The notes beneath the pieces are model-generated. The model did not search any database, had not been told where the DNA came from, and was given only the letters and a program-made list of their open reading frames with translations. The position numbers were made by a program, and so were the translations under genes. This document shows positions 26,865 to 35,162 of a stretch of DNA of 52,387 nt, one piece after another. Where the stretch lies: assembly GCA_028291515.1 (NCBI GenBank), contig JAQGHU010000097.1, forward strand, positions 1-52,387. The letters run 5' to 3'. How positions within the stretch are numbered: position 1 is the stretch's first letter; each line of letters opens with the position of its first letter. The stretch comes from Schlesneria sp. Its GTDB lineage: Bacteria > Planctomycetota > Planctomycetia > Planctomycetales > Planctomycetaceae.

Positions 26865-28048
26865 CAGAGTTGCTCCAACAACGCATACAATTCGTCGTCT
26901 GAAACTTCGCGCGGGTTACCGCTCATGCTGTTCCCACGCGAACCCGCCACCAGGCCTTGAAGCTGTCCCCGTTTGACATCGATCTCACGCAGGCGTTCAG
27001 GGATACCGACACTTCGACAGAGTTGCTCGATGCGTTTGATAAAGCAATCGGCAGCCAAGGCATCCCGGCTATTCGATTGATCAAACAGGCGTTCGAGTTC
27101 CGCAAGCCGCGCCTGACTCACTTCGCGATTGACTCTCAGTGCGGTCGGCAACATCACCGCACACGCCAGCCCATGCGGTACTTGGCACGCCACGCCCAAT
27201 GCCGCCGCGACGCCATGAGCCAGCCCCAGTCCCGAGTTGGCCAGGGCCATCCCAGACAACAAAGCCGCTTGTGACATCGCCTCTCGCGATTCCCGCAATG
27301 CGCCATTGTTCACCGCAGTCGCCAATGCGGGAACGGCCAGTTGCAGCCCCTGTCGGCACAGCGCCTGAGGAATCGGTGCGGCACGGCGCGAGATGTAGCT
27401 TTCGATCAACTGTGTGATCGCATCCATCCCTGTGTAAGCAGTCGTGGTCGCCGGCACGCTGACTGTCAACTCAGGATCGATCAGCACCAGCCGCGGCACC
27501 ATCAGATCGGAACGCAAGCTCTTCTTGTAGGGCTTGGGCGATGAGTCTCCGTTGGCGGCATTCGAAGAAATCACCGAGTTCTTGGTCGCTTCGGCTCCGG
27601 TTCCTGCTGTTGTCGGCACGGCGATAAATGGCAAGGGTGGCTCGGTGATCTGCAATCCGCGGCCGACTCCCTCAAGATAGTCGACCACCGAATCGGCCTG
27701 TCGATTCGTGGCCAGAGCGGCTGCGGCCTTGGCGAGATCGATCGTCGAGCCACCGCCAATCGCAATCACGACATCACCAGCCGTCGGACTTAATGTGCGG
27801 AACGAGGCCGTCAGTCCGTCGACATCGCGAACCTCTGGTTCGCGCGATTCGACCGGGAACCCCAGCACCTGCAGTCCGGCCGATGCCAGATCCGCCACCA
27901 CCCGATCGATCACACCGGTCCGTTCGAGCGTACGGCTTCCCGATACCAGAAACACTCGCTGTCCCAACGTTGCAGCCAATGCTCCCAGTTCAGCACGCCG
28001 ACCCCAGCCGAAGACGATCTGCCGGGGTGCGAGAAACGAATAGTTCAT
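26861..28048 (-). CDS. Iron-containing alcohol dehydrogenase
   Basis: 395 residues, typical of the group III (Fe-ADH) family, which reduces aldehydes/ketones or oxidises alcohols with NAD(P). NAD site GGGSTIDLAKA (about 98-108), metal-binding histidines in GLAHGVAAA and CQVPHGLACA, and the ATKNSVIS segment are visible. The specific substrate cannot be read from sequence. It sits between a SIS-domain isomerase and a PfkB kinase, so it may reduce a carbonyl product of that pathway. A 14-bp palindrome (28074-28087) lies in its 49-bp upstream gap. Confidence 0.93.
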   Translation of the reverse strand: MNYSFLAPRQIVFGWGRRAELGALAATLGQRVFLVSGSRTLERTGVIDRVVADLASAGLQVLGFPVESREPEVRDVDGLTASFRTLSPTAGDVVIAIGGGSTIDLAKAAAALATNRQADSVVDYLEGVGRGLQITEPPLPFIAVPTTAGTGAEATKNSVISSNAANGDSSPKPYKKSLRSDLMVPRLVLIDPELTVSVPATTTAYTGMDAITQLIESYISRRAAPIPQALCRQGLQLAVPALATAVNNGALRESREAMSQAALLSGMALANSGLGLAHGVAAALGVACQVPHGLACAVMLPTALRVNREVSQARLAELERLFDQSNSRDALAADCFIKRIEQLCRSVGIPERLREIDVKRGQLQGLVAGSRGNSMSGNPREVSDDELYALLEQLW

Positions 28049-28073
28049 AGTCGTCGATCATGTGGAAGTCATT

Positions 28074-28087
28074 CGAACTGCAGTTCG
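28074..28087. promoter_or_regulatory. 14-bp perfect palindrome upstream of the Fe-ADH gene
   Basis: CGAACTGCAGTTCG is its own reverse complement and lies 26-39 bp upstream of the Fe-ADH start, in the only sizeable gap inside this part of the cluster. It may be an operator for an internal promoter. Confidence 0.4.
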
Positions 28088-28097
28088 TCAGCAGCCA

Positions 28098-29117
28098 TCA
28101 ACCCGTGAATTCATTGCCAACCTTGCGAGCCCGCTGCGGCTTATCGACATCAATCCCTAAGGCCATCCCCGCTTCGACGAGCAGATTCCATCCGGCGGCC
28201 AACTGCACGAATCCCGCCAAGTCTCCGGCATCGGGAATGGTCACGGTCGGGAACATCGTCGGGCGAGACGAAATTGCGATCACCGTCAGGCCCACGCCCT
28301 TCACTAGCACGTCGTGGAATTTCTGCTCAGACTCTTCGTAAGGATCAATCCAGACCACAACATCGTCTGCCTGCATGATCTCTTCGATCCCATGGACCGC
28401 GTACGTCCCCTCAAGGTAGTCGCTACGCTTCCGAGTAATCTCATTCGTCTTGAGCGTCAGTTCCTCGGCCACGCCATCGTTTCGCCCCGCAAAGTAAATG
28501 GCGCCCGCTTTGGCCAGCTTGGCCGTGATCGCAGGATCAATCGCCTGAGTCAGCGCCGTCCGAACTTGTTCTGCCAGCAGCGACAGTCGCGACGCCAGCG
28601 TCGGCTGCCCGGCAATCGCTTCGACCAGAGCTCGGCAGAACAGCGCCTGTTCGACGACACTCTTCGTCGCAGCCACAGCTCCTTCTTTGCCACACTTCAA
28701 GACATGGCCACGGGCAGCCAGAGCTTCCAGCGGCGAATCGGGCATGGCCGTGAGACTATACCGAGCGGCATGCTCCGATCCCTTCAAGCCGTTGAAGAGC
28801 CGAATTACTTCGGCGGTACGACCCGAGTTCGACATACCCAGCACCGACCAGCCCTTCACGCAGTACTGCTGCGATTGCCGGCCCGCTTCCGTATGCAGCA
28901 CGCAGGGCCATCCCTGCTGCCGCGACTGCATGATGGCCGCTTTGGCGGGGAACAAACGGCTGGACCCTTCACCAGTGAAGAGCAGTCGTCCGGTGGCGGC
29001 GATCTCGGCCGCGGTGGCGTTCACGACACTGGGGTCGAACGCCTGGATGACGTCAGCCGTGGACAGCATATCTTTCACAAGATTGCACTGAGAATAGGGA
29101 GCTCGATCAGCGATCAC
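28098..29117 (-). CDS. SIS-domain sugar-phosphate isomerase
   Basis: 339 residues with two SIS folds, like AgaS and the isomerase half of GlmS. Sugar-phosphate loops FTGEGSSR (47-54) and GMSNSGRTAEVI (94-105) bind the phosphate. ELTLKTNEITRKRSDYLEGTYAVHGIEEI carries the acid/base Glu and His region, and KPQRARKVGNEFTG the C-terminus. There is no glutaminase domain. It probably interconverts an aldose- and ketose-phosphate or deaminates an amino sugar phosphate. The start is GTG at 29117, with GAGGAA eight bases upstream deciding it. It is in the minus-strand sugar cluster between a PPi-type PFK and the Fe-ADH. Confidence 0.88.
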   Translation of the reverse strand: MIADRAPYSQCNLVKDMLSTADVIQAFDPSVVNATAAEIAATGRLLFTGEGSSRLFPAKAAIMQSRQQGWPCVLHTEAGRQSQQYCVKGWSVLGMSNSGRTAEVIRLFNGLKGSEHAARYSLTAMPDSPLEALAARGHVLKCGKEGAVAATKSVVEQALFCRALVEAIAGQPTLASRLSLLAEQVRTALTQAIDPAITAKLAKAGAIYFAGRNDGVAEELTLKTNEITRKRSDYLEGTYAVHGIEEIMQADDVVVWIDPYEESEQKFHDVLVKGVGLTVIAISSRPTMFPTVTIPDAGDLAGFVQLAAGWNLLVEAGMALGIDVDKPQRARKVGNEFTG

Positions 29118-29188
29118 GATTCAATTCCTCATCAATGTTGCCAGCGAAGTTGCGGCAATCTCTGAATGATAACAAAGACCGGCGTCAA

Positions 29189-30400
29189 TCAGGCCTTCGC
29201 TTTTTTTGCGGCCAGCGACGAATAGCTCGGCAGAGGTCCCACCAGCGGAGCAGCGTAGTCGAGAAACGCCTTGGTGACTCCAAAACCGTCTTTGGTGATG
29301 AAGTTATCTGGCATCGGACGCTCGTGGTTCGCGACTTCGCTTAATGAGATCGTGCCGAAGTCGATCGCGTAGGGCTCACTGGCCTTATTAGTGCGTTTCA
29401 TCGTCACCATGACGCCACCTTCGCCTCGCGCCGCCAGTTTGACCGCTTGCTTGCCACAGGCAAACGCTTCATCGAAGTCCAGCTTGCACCCACGATCGGC
29501 CGCACACATCGGCAGAGACTCGGTGACCTGGAACTCACCGCGCCAGCCGAATTCGTCGGCAATCATCCGGTGCAGCATCATCGCCGCACTCGTGCCCCCC
29601 ATGGCGCCGAATTCCACATTCCCAAACTTATCTTTCGTCTGGGAAATACTCACAGGAGATCCATCGGCGTTGGTCAACCCTTCGCCACAGACGATGCTGG
29701 CGAAGCCATGCTTCTTGTGAGCCGCAGCAACGGCCTGCAGGAAGGCTTCGAGATTGAATGGACGCTCAGGCAGCAGCAAGACATGCGGTGCGGTTAATTC
29801 GCCACCACGGGCCAGCGCCGTCGCGGCAGGCAACCATCCCGCACTGCGACCGACCGACTGAAAAATGACGAACTGATCCACCTTCTGCATATCGCGAGCC
29901 AGCACGCCCGCCTGCAGGACACTCAGCGCCATATATCGCGCGGCACTTGGATATCCCGGAGTATGGTCTGTCCCATAAAGGTCATTGTCGACGGTCTTCG
30001 GCACTCCGACACCGACCATCGAGTGTCCATTTTCACTGGCGTATTTCGTGACGCGATGAATCGTATCCATCGTGTCATTGCCGCCGATCATGAAGTAGTA
30101 ACGAATGTCATACTTCTTCAGTTGCTTCAGGATCGTCGGAAAGTGCTCGTCCTTCAATTTCAGCCGGCTGGAACCCAAGGCGCTTCCCGGTGTTGATCGC
30201 AATCCCTTCAGGAGGTTCGGGGCTTCGCTGCCGAGGTCAACAAGATAATCATTCAGCACCCCTTCGATGCCGAATCGCATCCCGAAGACGCGTCCGACGC
30301 CTTTAGTCTTGAGCGCGCCGTCGACGACCCCGGCCAATGACGAGTTGATTACCGACGTCGGACCTCCCGACTGTCCGATCAGCACATTTCCACCGGCCAT
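29189..30400 (-). CDS. PPi-type 6-phosphofructokinase
   Basis: 403 residues of the PfkA family. N-terminal IGQSGGPTSVINSS, then IGGNDTMDT (105-113) and GVPKTVDND (132-140), QSVGRSAGW and GEGLTNADG. An Asp or Asn in the GG(D/N)D loop and Lys in PKTxDND are the marks of pyrophosphate-dependent enzymes; ATP enzymes have GGDGS. The GGND variant is known in PPi-type members. It would phosphorylate fructose-6-P, or a related ketose phosphate, reversibly with PPi. The neighbours (SIS isomerase, Fe-ADH, PfkB) suggest a pathway role beyond central glycolysis. A second PPi-type PFK is at 36729-38075. Confidence 0.9.
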   Translation of the reverse strand: MAGGNVLIGQSGGPTSVINSSLAGVVDGALKTKGVGRVFGMRFGIEGVLNDYLVDLGSEAPNLLKGLRSTPGSALGSSRLKLKDEHFPTILKQLKKYDIRYYFMIGGNDTMDTIHRVTKYASENGHSMVGVGVPKTVDNDLYGTDHTPGYPSAARYMALSVLQAGVLARDMQKVDQFVIFQSVGRSAGWLPAATALARGGELTAPHVLLLPERPFNLEAFLQAVAAAHKKHGFASIVCGEGLTNADGSPVSISQTKDKFGNVEFGAMGGTSAAMMLHRMIADEFGWRGEFQVTESLPMCAADRGCKLDFDEAFACGKQAVKLAARGEGGVMVTMKRTNKASEPYAIDFGTISLSEVANHERPMPDNFITKDGFGVTKAFLDYAAPLVGPLPSYSSLAAKKAKA

Positions 30401-30458
30401 TCAGCAAACCTTCATTGAAAGAAAAAGAGAATTGTTCGTAGGACACGGGCATCAGATC

Positions 30459-31223
30459 TCAGTCGAGTTGCCCCGTCCACGCCAACAGTTGTTTCCAGAA
30501 TTGAGCGTAGTCGCTGCCGACTTCGATGGCTCCCGCACCGGGTGCCTGAGCCGTCACCCGAGCCGCTCCCCAATCGACAAATCCGCCGACCCAATGGGGT
30601 GCGACATCACTGGCGAACGCCGCGACGCGGCCGCGACCTCGTGTGCTCGCGACCAATGCCGGAATGCTGTCGCCAGTTGTGACCCATTGGATGGTACCCA
30701 TCTCGCGGTCATATCTCGGCTGATAGGAGGTCACGTTCAGCCACACGTTCCCGTCAGGCTTGGCAACGAATCTGTTAAGCCCCCCCACAGTCGGGGGCCG
30801 CCGGGACCACGGCAAGCCGAAGACTTTCTCGTCCCGCCAGTCGGCCGGATGCAGCAGCGCTGGCTGGTCAAAGTTAACGCGGTCGTCCTGAGAGCTGATT
30901 TCGACCGGCAACACGCTCGCCAAAGGAGCTTGATCCCAATCGCCGCCGAGTCCGTGAAACGACTCCCAGCCACCAATCATCAGCAAGCCCATCCCTCGGT
31001 CGATCTGCTCGATCACCAACTGCTGCAACTCGGGAACAAACTGCTGAGCGGGATAGTCGCTGAGAATCAGCAGTGATCGAGGCTGATCGACGATGTCTCG
31101 CGAGATCTTCACATGGCTCGGGACATAATCGAACTCCCAGCCTGAGTGAGTGATCACCCCGGCGAGGTAACTCGCAGCCGTCTCTAGACTCGTATCACCA
31201 CAGTAAAGGATCGGGGCTGTCAT
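30459..31223 (-). CDS. GATase1-like (putative glutamine amidotransferase fold) protein
   Basis: 254 residues, resembling the family annotated as putative glutamine amidotransferase (PF07090-like). It has a flavodoxin/GATase-like core with ILYCGDTSL at the start, a GLLMIGGWESFHG elbow (about 78-90), PPTVGGLNRF and a late GRGRVAAFASDVAPHW. At the nucleophile elbow Trp-Glu replaces Cys, so an amidotransferase reaction is unlikely; carbohydrate or protein binding is more plausible. It lies 58 bp upstream of the PFK gene on the same strand, so probably in the sugar cluster transcript. Confidence 0.8.
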   Translation of the reverse strand: MTAPILYCGDTSLETAASYLAGVITHSGWEFDYVPSHVKISRDIVDQPRSLLILSDYPAQQFVPELQQLVIEQIDRGMGLLMIGGWESFHGLGGDWDQAPLASVLPVEISSQDDRVNFDQPALLHPADWRDEKVFGLPWSRRPPTVGGLNRFVAKPDGNVWLNVTSYQPRYDREMGTIQWVTTGDSIPALVASTRGRGRVAAFASDVAPHWVGGFVDWGAARVTAQAPGAGAIEVGSDYAQFWKQLLAWTGQLD

Positions 31224-31368
31224 GGACCTGGCTTCAAGAATTCAAGTCGTTTCGAATCTGCCGTCAACAATCTGTATGTCGCTCGTTCGGGAACATGCCT
31301 TTTAGCGAAAACTTCTGCCGACCGCGACCGCATCGACCAAGCAATTTCCGAACTTCGCAGCATTACCA

Positions 31369-32403
31369 TCAGGACGATTTGATACCAAGCATTCTGTCGA
31401 GCGAATCGGCGGTCTGATAGACCAACGCCTCGGGCCAGTGCTGGTACGGATGGAAGTACTCGAAGGTCAGATAGCCGCGATAATCGATCTTCTCGAAGGC
31501 CTCCAGCACCGCTGGCCAGTTTGTGGTTCCATCCAACAGTGGACGGAAGGCCTCCAGCGAAGAATCGGTTCCCTTCTTCGTGAACTCTTTCAGATGCACG
31601 TTCTTGATCCGCTTGCCCAGGATCGGAATCCAGTGCTCCGGGAACTGGTACTGCATGATGTTCCCGGTGTCGAAATGAACGTGAATGCGATCGCTCTGGA
31701 AGCTATCGACAAAGTCGTTCATTTCCATCGGCGTCATCAAGAATCCGTTGAAGAAGATGTTCTCCATGTTCAAGTTGACCTTCAGCTTTTCGGCCGCAGG
31801 AATCAGCTTGCCAATCGCTTCTTTCGCTCGCGTCAGGCACAAGTCATTCGCCACCGGTTCATAGTCAGTCCGCCAGGGGATATGAACGGCACCCGGGACA
31901 ACCAGAACGTTCTCGGTGCCCAGATCATGAGCGGCCTGCGCGATCAGCCCGGCTAGCTCCAGCGCGCGAGCTCGCTTGGCAGGATCATGACTCGTAAACG
32001 GATAAGGCCAGAACAGGAACGAACAGATGCCGCTGATCTGAATGCCGATCTTGTCAGCCATCTGACGGATGGCGGTGTATTCTTTGGTCCCCGACTTCGG
32101 CGACAGATCATTTTCGAGATCATAATTCAACTCGATCCCATCAAACCCAGCGGCCTTGGCCAGTTTGAGACACTGTTCGATCGACATCTTGTCCGGGTAA
32201 GGAAACGCCCACTGGTTGATCGACTTCTTCATCGCATAGCGTTTGCCAAGCTTCGGTGCATCACCAACAGCGGCCTGAGCGACGCGTTCCAATCCGAAAG
32301 GACCGTGCATTGCCGCCATCGTCCCTGCCGCGGCGAACGCCGAACCTAAAATGGCTCGGCGTGAATATCCATCCGATTCGCGAGAAGCTGGCAAATCCGT
32401 CAT
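31369..32403 (-). CDS. Tat-exported TIM-barrel sugar isomerase/epimerase-like protein
   Basis: 344 residues. The N-terminus has a twin-arginine signal (SRRAILGSAFAAAG, Arg15-Arg16), so it should be exported folded. The rest is an AP-endonuclease-2/xylose-isomerase-like barrel similar to hydroxypyruvate isomerases. Metal ligands are likely in NLNMENIFF (Glu), HFDTGNI (His, Asp), HLKEF and LTFEYFHP (Glu). Planctomycetes hold many such proteins with unknown substrates. ATG at 32403 has GGAG seven bases upstream and is preferred to one six codons earlier. It is 145 bp upstream of the GATase1-like gene and heads the minus-strand cluster, although an internal promoter is possible in that gap. Confidence 0.88.
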   Translation of the reverse strand: MTDLPASRESDGYSRRAILGSAFAAAGTMAAMHGPFGLERVAQAAVGDAPKLGKRYAMKKSINQWAFPYPDKMSIEQCLKLAKAAGFDGIELNYDLENDLSPKSGTKEYTAIRQMADKIGIQISGICSFLFWPYPFTSHDPAKRARALELAGLIAQAAHDLGTENVLVVPGAVHIPWRTDYEPVANDLCLTRAKEAIGKLIPAAEKLKVNLNMENIFFNGFLMTPMEMNDFVDSFQSDRIHVHFDTGNIMQYQFPEHWIPILGKRIKNVHLKEFTKKGTDSSLEAFRPLLDGTTNWPAVLEAFEKIDYRGYLTFEYFHPYQHWPEALVYQTADSLDRMLGIKSS

Positions 32404-32482
32404 GGGCGACTCCGTAAGCAAGATCAGGGGATGAAGCGGCTATCGTACTTGTCGACCGCTGCAGCGGCAATTCGAGGGTGAT

Positions 32483-32570
32483 AAACGCAAAGTCACCAAG
32501 GTGCAAAGATGCCAAGAAGAAAAGAACTTTCTCCCTCCTTGCGTCTTTGCGCCTTGGCGACTTTGCGTTT
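32483..32570. repeat. 88-nt long imperfect inverted repeat
   Basis: AAACGCAAAGTC (32483-32494) pairs perfectly with 32559-32570. CCAAGG (32496-32501) pairs with 32552-32557 and GCAAAGA (32503-32509) with 32544-32550, separated by single mismatches or wobbles. The result is a hairpin of about 30 bp. The sequence, built from CGCAAAG/CTTTGCG units, looks like a dispersed palindromic repeat seen in many environmental bacterial genomes. It lies between divergent genes. Confidence 0.75.
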
Positions 32571-32695
32571 CTATCCGATATGATGACGTAAAGACGCTGA
32601 AGGAGGTCGACCGCAGAGTTGCCGTGCTTCGTCACGCTTGCAAAACTTCTCATCCCGCTTCAACGTGCAGCAATCCTCTTCGAAGGCGACCCAGC

Positions 32696-32842
32696 ATGAG
32701 CCGATCTAGTAGCGGTGGCGCACGCAAGCCTGCATCCAAATTCCCTCAATTGCGGAAGCAGATGCAGAAGAACGCAATCACCAAGGGACTTCAGCAAACC
32801 AAGAGTCACCAGCCGAAAATCAAAGGGAAAAAACTCCCATGA
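32696..32842 (+). CDS. Small basic protein, coupled to sialidase-like gene
   Basis: 48 residues, highly basic (about 14 Lys/Arg and one His, no acidic residue), beginning MSRSSSGGARKP and ending KIKGKKLP. No family is recognised. Its stop codon overlaps the next start as ATGA (32839-32842), suggesting translational coupling, and GAAGG stands nine bases before its ATG. It could be a small nucleic-acid-binding protein or just a leader peptide. A longer in-frame reading upstream crosses the 32483-32570 repeat and is rejected. Confidence 0.5.
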   Translation: MSRSSSGGARKPASKFPQLRKQMQKNAITKGLQQTKSHQPKIKGKKLP

Positions 32843-34011
32843 CGGATTTGATCAATCGTCGAGACGCATTGTTGGCAGCAACCGCCGGTTTGGCCTCGCT
32901 ATCTGTCCCACGTTTCGGCACTGCCACTGAACCGAAAGCCATCATCGAAGACACAAAACTGATCAGTTGGAAGCCGCCGCTGTATCACGGCTGGCCAACG
33001 ATCGCTCGCCGCAAGAACGGTGAGTTGCTGGTTGTCTGGTCGGGTGGGCGTGAAGCCCATGTCTGTCCGTTTGGTCGAGTCGAATTGATGCGATCGCAGG
33101 ACGACGGCAAGACCTGGCGCTGGCCTCAGGTCTTGCTCGATGGTCCTATTGATGAACGCGACGCTGGCGTGCTCGAAACGGCCAAGGGATCGATCCTGGT
33201 CACGACTTTCACTTCACTCGCTTATCAACCACTGCTCGACAAAGCCGAGAAGATTGAGCCGGGTCAGCCGGGGGCATGGGAGGAACTCAAGCTCCGCGAA
33301 TGGAGAGCCGTCCATCATCGAATCTCGGCCGAGCAGCGTGAGGCCGAGGTTGGTACCTGGATGATTCGCTCGACCGATGGCGGCGTCACCTGGTCGGCCC
33401 GTTATCCGGTGCCACTCAACAGCCCTCACGGCCCCATTCAGTTGGCCGACGGTCGGCTGTTGTATTGTGGCGTCGAACTCTGGAAGCCAGAACGACGAGT
33501 CGGAGCCTGCCACTCCAAAGATGACGGCCTGACGTGGGAGTGGCTCAGCACAATTCCCACTCGCGAAGGAGACAACAGTCACGAATATCACGAACTGCAT
33601 GCCGTGGAGACCGCCAAAGGCCGCCTGATCGCACACATTCGCAACCACAACAAAGCGAACGATCGCGAAATCCTGCAGGCAGAATCGGACGACGGCGGTC
33701 GCAATTGGTCCACACCGCACCCGATCGGAGTCTGGGGCTTTCCATCGCACCTGCTGCGGCTAAAGGACGGTAGACTTCTCATGAGCTACGGCTACCGCCG
33801 CCCGCCACTGGGTAATCAGGCCCGAGTCAGCAGCGACGACGGAAAAAGTTGGAGCGAGCCGATCACCATCAATGACGACGCCAATTCCGGTGACATGGGC
33901 TACCCGTCCACGGTTGAATGCGACGACGGAACACTGGTCACCGTCTGGTACGAATTGCTCAAGGATTCACCGAACGCACAATTGCGACAGGCGAGGTGGC
34001 GGCTCCAGTAG
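32839..34011 (+). CDS. Sialidase/neuraminidase-like (BNR repeat) protein
   Basis: 390 residues. A Tat-like N-terminus (NRRDALLAATAGLASLS) is followed by a six-bladed-propeller pattern with at least five Asp-boxes: SQDDGKTW, STDGGVTW, SKDDGLTW, SDDGGRNW and SSDDGKSW. These mark the sialidase superfamily (exo-alpha-sialidase-like). Planctomycete members probably act on sulfated or other complex glycans, and activity on sialic acid is not implied. The full catalytic Arg triad cannot be confirmed by eye. The start overlaps the stop of the small basic protein by 4 bp. It is divergent from the sugar cluster, consistent with glycan use. Confidence 0.88.
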   Translation: MTDLINRRDALLAATAGLASLSVPRFGTATEPKAIIEDTKLISWKPPLYHGWPTIARRKNGELLVVWSGGREAHVCPFGRVELMRSQDDGKTWRWPQVLLDGPIDERDAGVLETAKGSILVTTFTSLAYQPLLDKAEKIEPGQPGAWEELKLREWRAVHHRISAEQREAEVGTWMIRSTDGGVTWSARYPVPLNSPHGPIQLADGRLLYCGVELWKPERRVGACHSKDDGLTWEWLSTIPTREGDNSHEYHELHAVETAKGRLIAHIRNHNKANDREILQAESDDGGRNWSTPHPIGVWGFPSHLLRLKDGRLLMSYGYRRPPLGNQARVSSDDGKSWSEPITINDDANSGDMGYPSTVECDDGTLVTVWYELLKDSPNAQLRQARWRLQ

Positions 34012-34065
34012 CCGCTGCATGTGTGGAGACTTTTCTTATCCTCATCAACGCCTGAAATCGGCTTC

Positions 34066-35034
34066 ATGAACAGACTTTTGCGTCGACATGCGCTGCAGCT
34101 TTTCATCGGCCTGATGCTTGCGACGGTTTTGTACACCTGTTTGACGGTGTGGCTGCCTTACCGAAGAGAACAGCGAGCAGCGGCAAAAATCAGGGCTGTC
34201 GCGGGACGAGTTACTTCACGTTACCAAGGGCCAAACTGGCTTCCAGGAGTTATTCAACGGAAGCTAAACTTTTTTGACCGCATTCACCAAGTTAGTCTTC
34301 GAGGTCTAACCGCATCACCGATAGCGCTTCGGGAAGCGGTATCCGAACTGCGATCTCTCGAGTCTCTCGAAAGTCTGCACATTCAATCGGGACTTTCTGA
34401 CGAAGAAATGGAGCATCTTCAAGAATTAACCAATCTCAGAGACCTGATGCTTTCAAATACAGCAATCACTGACGCAGGGCTCATTCATTTGGGCAAGCTA
34501 GCTCAACTCAAATGGATCGACCTCAGTGGCACGATGATTTCGGGGACCGGACTTCGCCATCTGAAATCGACTCGCCTAAAATCCCTCTGGCTTGACGATA
34601 CCCCAATTACAGACGATGGACTTGAATGCCTCGAAGGCATGACACACCTTGAAGAACTCTTGCTTAATCGTACTCCGCTCACAGACGCAGGTCTGAAGCA
34701 CATCGATGCACTCGTCAATTTGACAAGCCTCAGCATTCAGGAGACTCGCGTTAGTGCGGCCGGACCTGTACATCTGAAGGGATTGAAAAAGCTCATTCGC
34801 CTCGACCTCGGCTACACCGATATTGCAGACTCAGGCATCGAACATCTTGTTGCATTCACCGAACTTGAGGAATTGCACTTGATTGGAACACAGATCACAG
34901 ACGCAGGGCTATTGCACTTGGAAGCCATGACAAATCTGCGCGAACTTGATCTCACGGAGACTCTCACCACACCTCACGGCAGGGCCAAGCTTCAAGCGGC
35001 ATTGCCAAACTGCGACATCACCTTGAATCCGTAG
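34066..35034 (+). CDS. Membrane-anchored leucine-rich-repeat protein
   Basis: 322 residues. A single N-terminal TM (about 8-28, HALQLFIGLMLATVLYTCLTV) is followed by about nine 24-residue LRRs of the form LxxLxxLxLxxTxITDAGLxHL (residues ~85-310), the ribonuclease-inhibitor-like type abundant in planctomycetes. LRRs make a protein-binding surface that should face the periplasm. ATG at 34066 is chosen because the TM follows directly; no good ribosome site is seen. It lies 54 bp after the sialidase-like gene on the same strand. Confidence 0.85.
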   Translation: MNRLLRRHALQLFIGLMLATVLYTCLTVWLPYRREQRAAAKIRAVAGRVTSRYQGPNWLPGVIQRKLNFFDRIHQVSLRGLTASPIALREAVSELRSLESLESLHIQSGLSDEEMEHLQELTNLRDLMLSNTAITDAGLIHLGKLAQLKWIDLSGTMISGTGLRHLKSTRLKSLWLDDTPITDDGLECLEGMTHLEELLLNRTPLTDAGLKHIDALVNLTSLSIQETRVSAAGPVHLKGLKKLIRLDLGYTDIADSGIEHLVAFTELEELHLIGTQITDAGLLHLEAMTNLRELDLTETLTTPHGRAKLQAALPNCDITLNP

Positions 35035-35162
35035 AGTGACTAAACTGGATTTGATGGATAGAACTTGCCATTCAGTGAGGGCTTGGAACCGACTACAATC
35101 ACAGTCTATTTGACCGCTCATGCTGCGGCAGGAACAGACAATTCGTGCGAGGAACGCTCACG

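Noticed and set aside
28314-29165. A 283-codon plus-strand frame opposite the SIS isomerase gene
   Set aside because: No domain or ribosome site; complementary to a well-supported gene.
30779-30798. GC-rich inverted repeat inside the GATase1-like gene, at first taken as a second in-frame palindrome insertion
   Set aside because: It encodes PPTVGGLNR, which matches a motif I know to be conserved in this protein family, so it is explained by coding constraint.
32501-32695. Upstream extension of the small basic ORF
   Set aside because: It reads through the 32483-32570 palindromic repeat and lacks coding character; the ATG at 32696 has a ribosome site.
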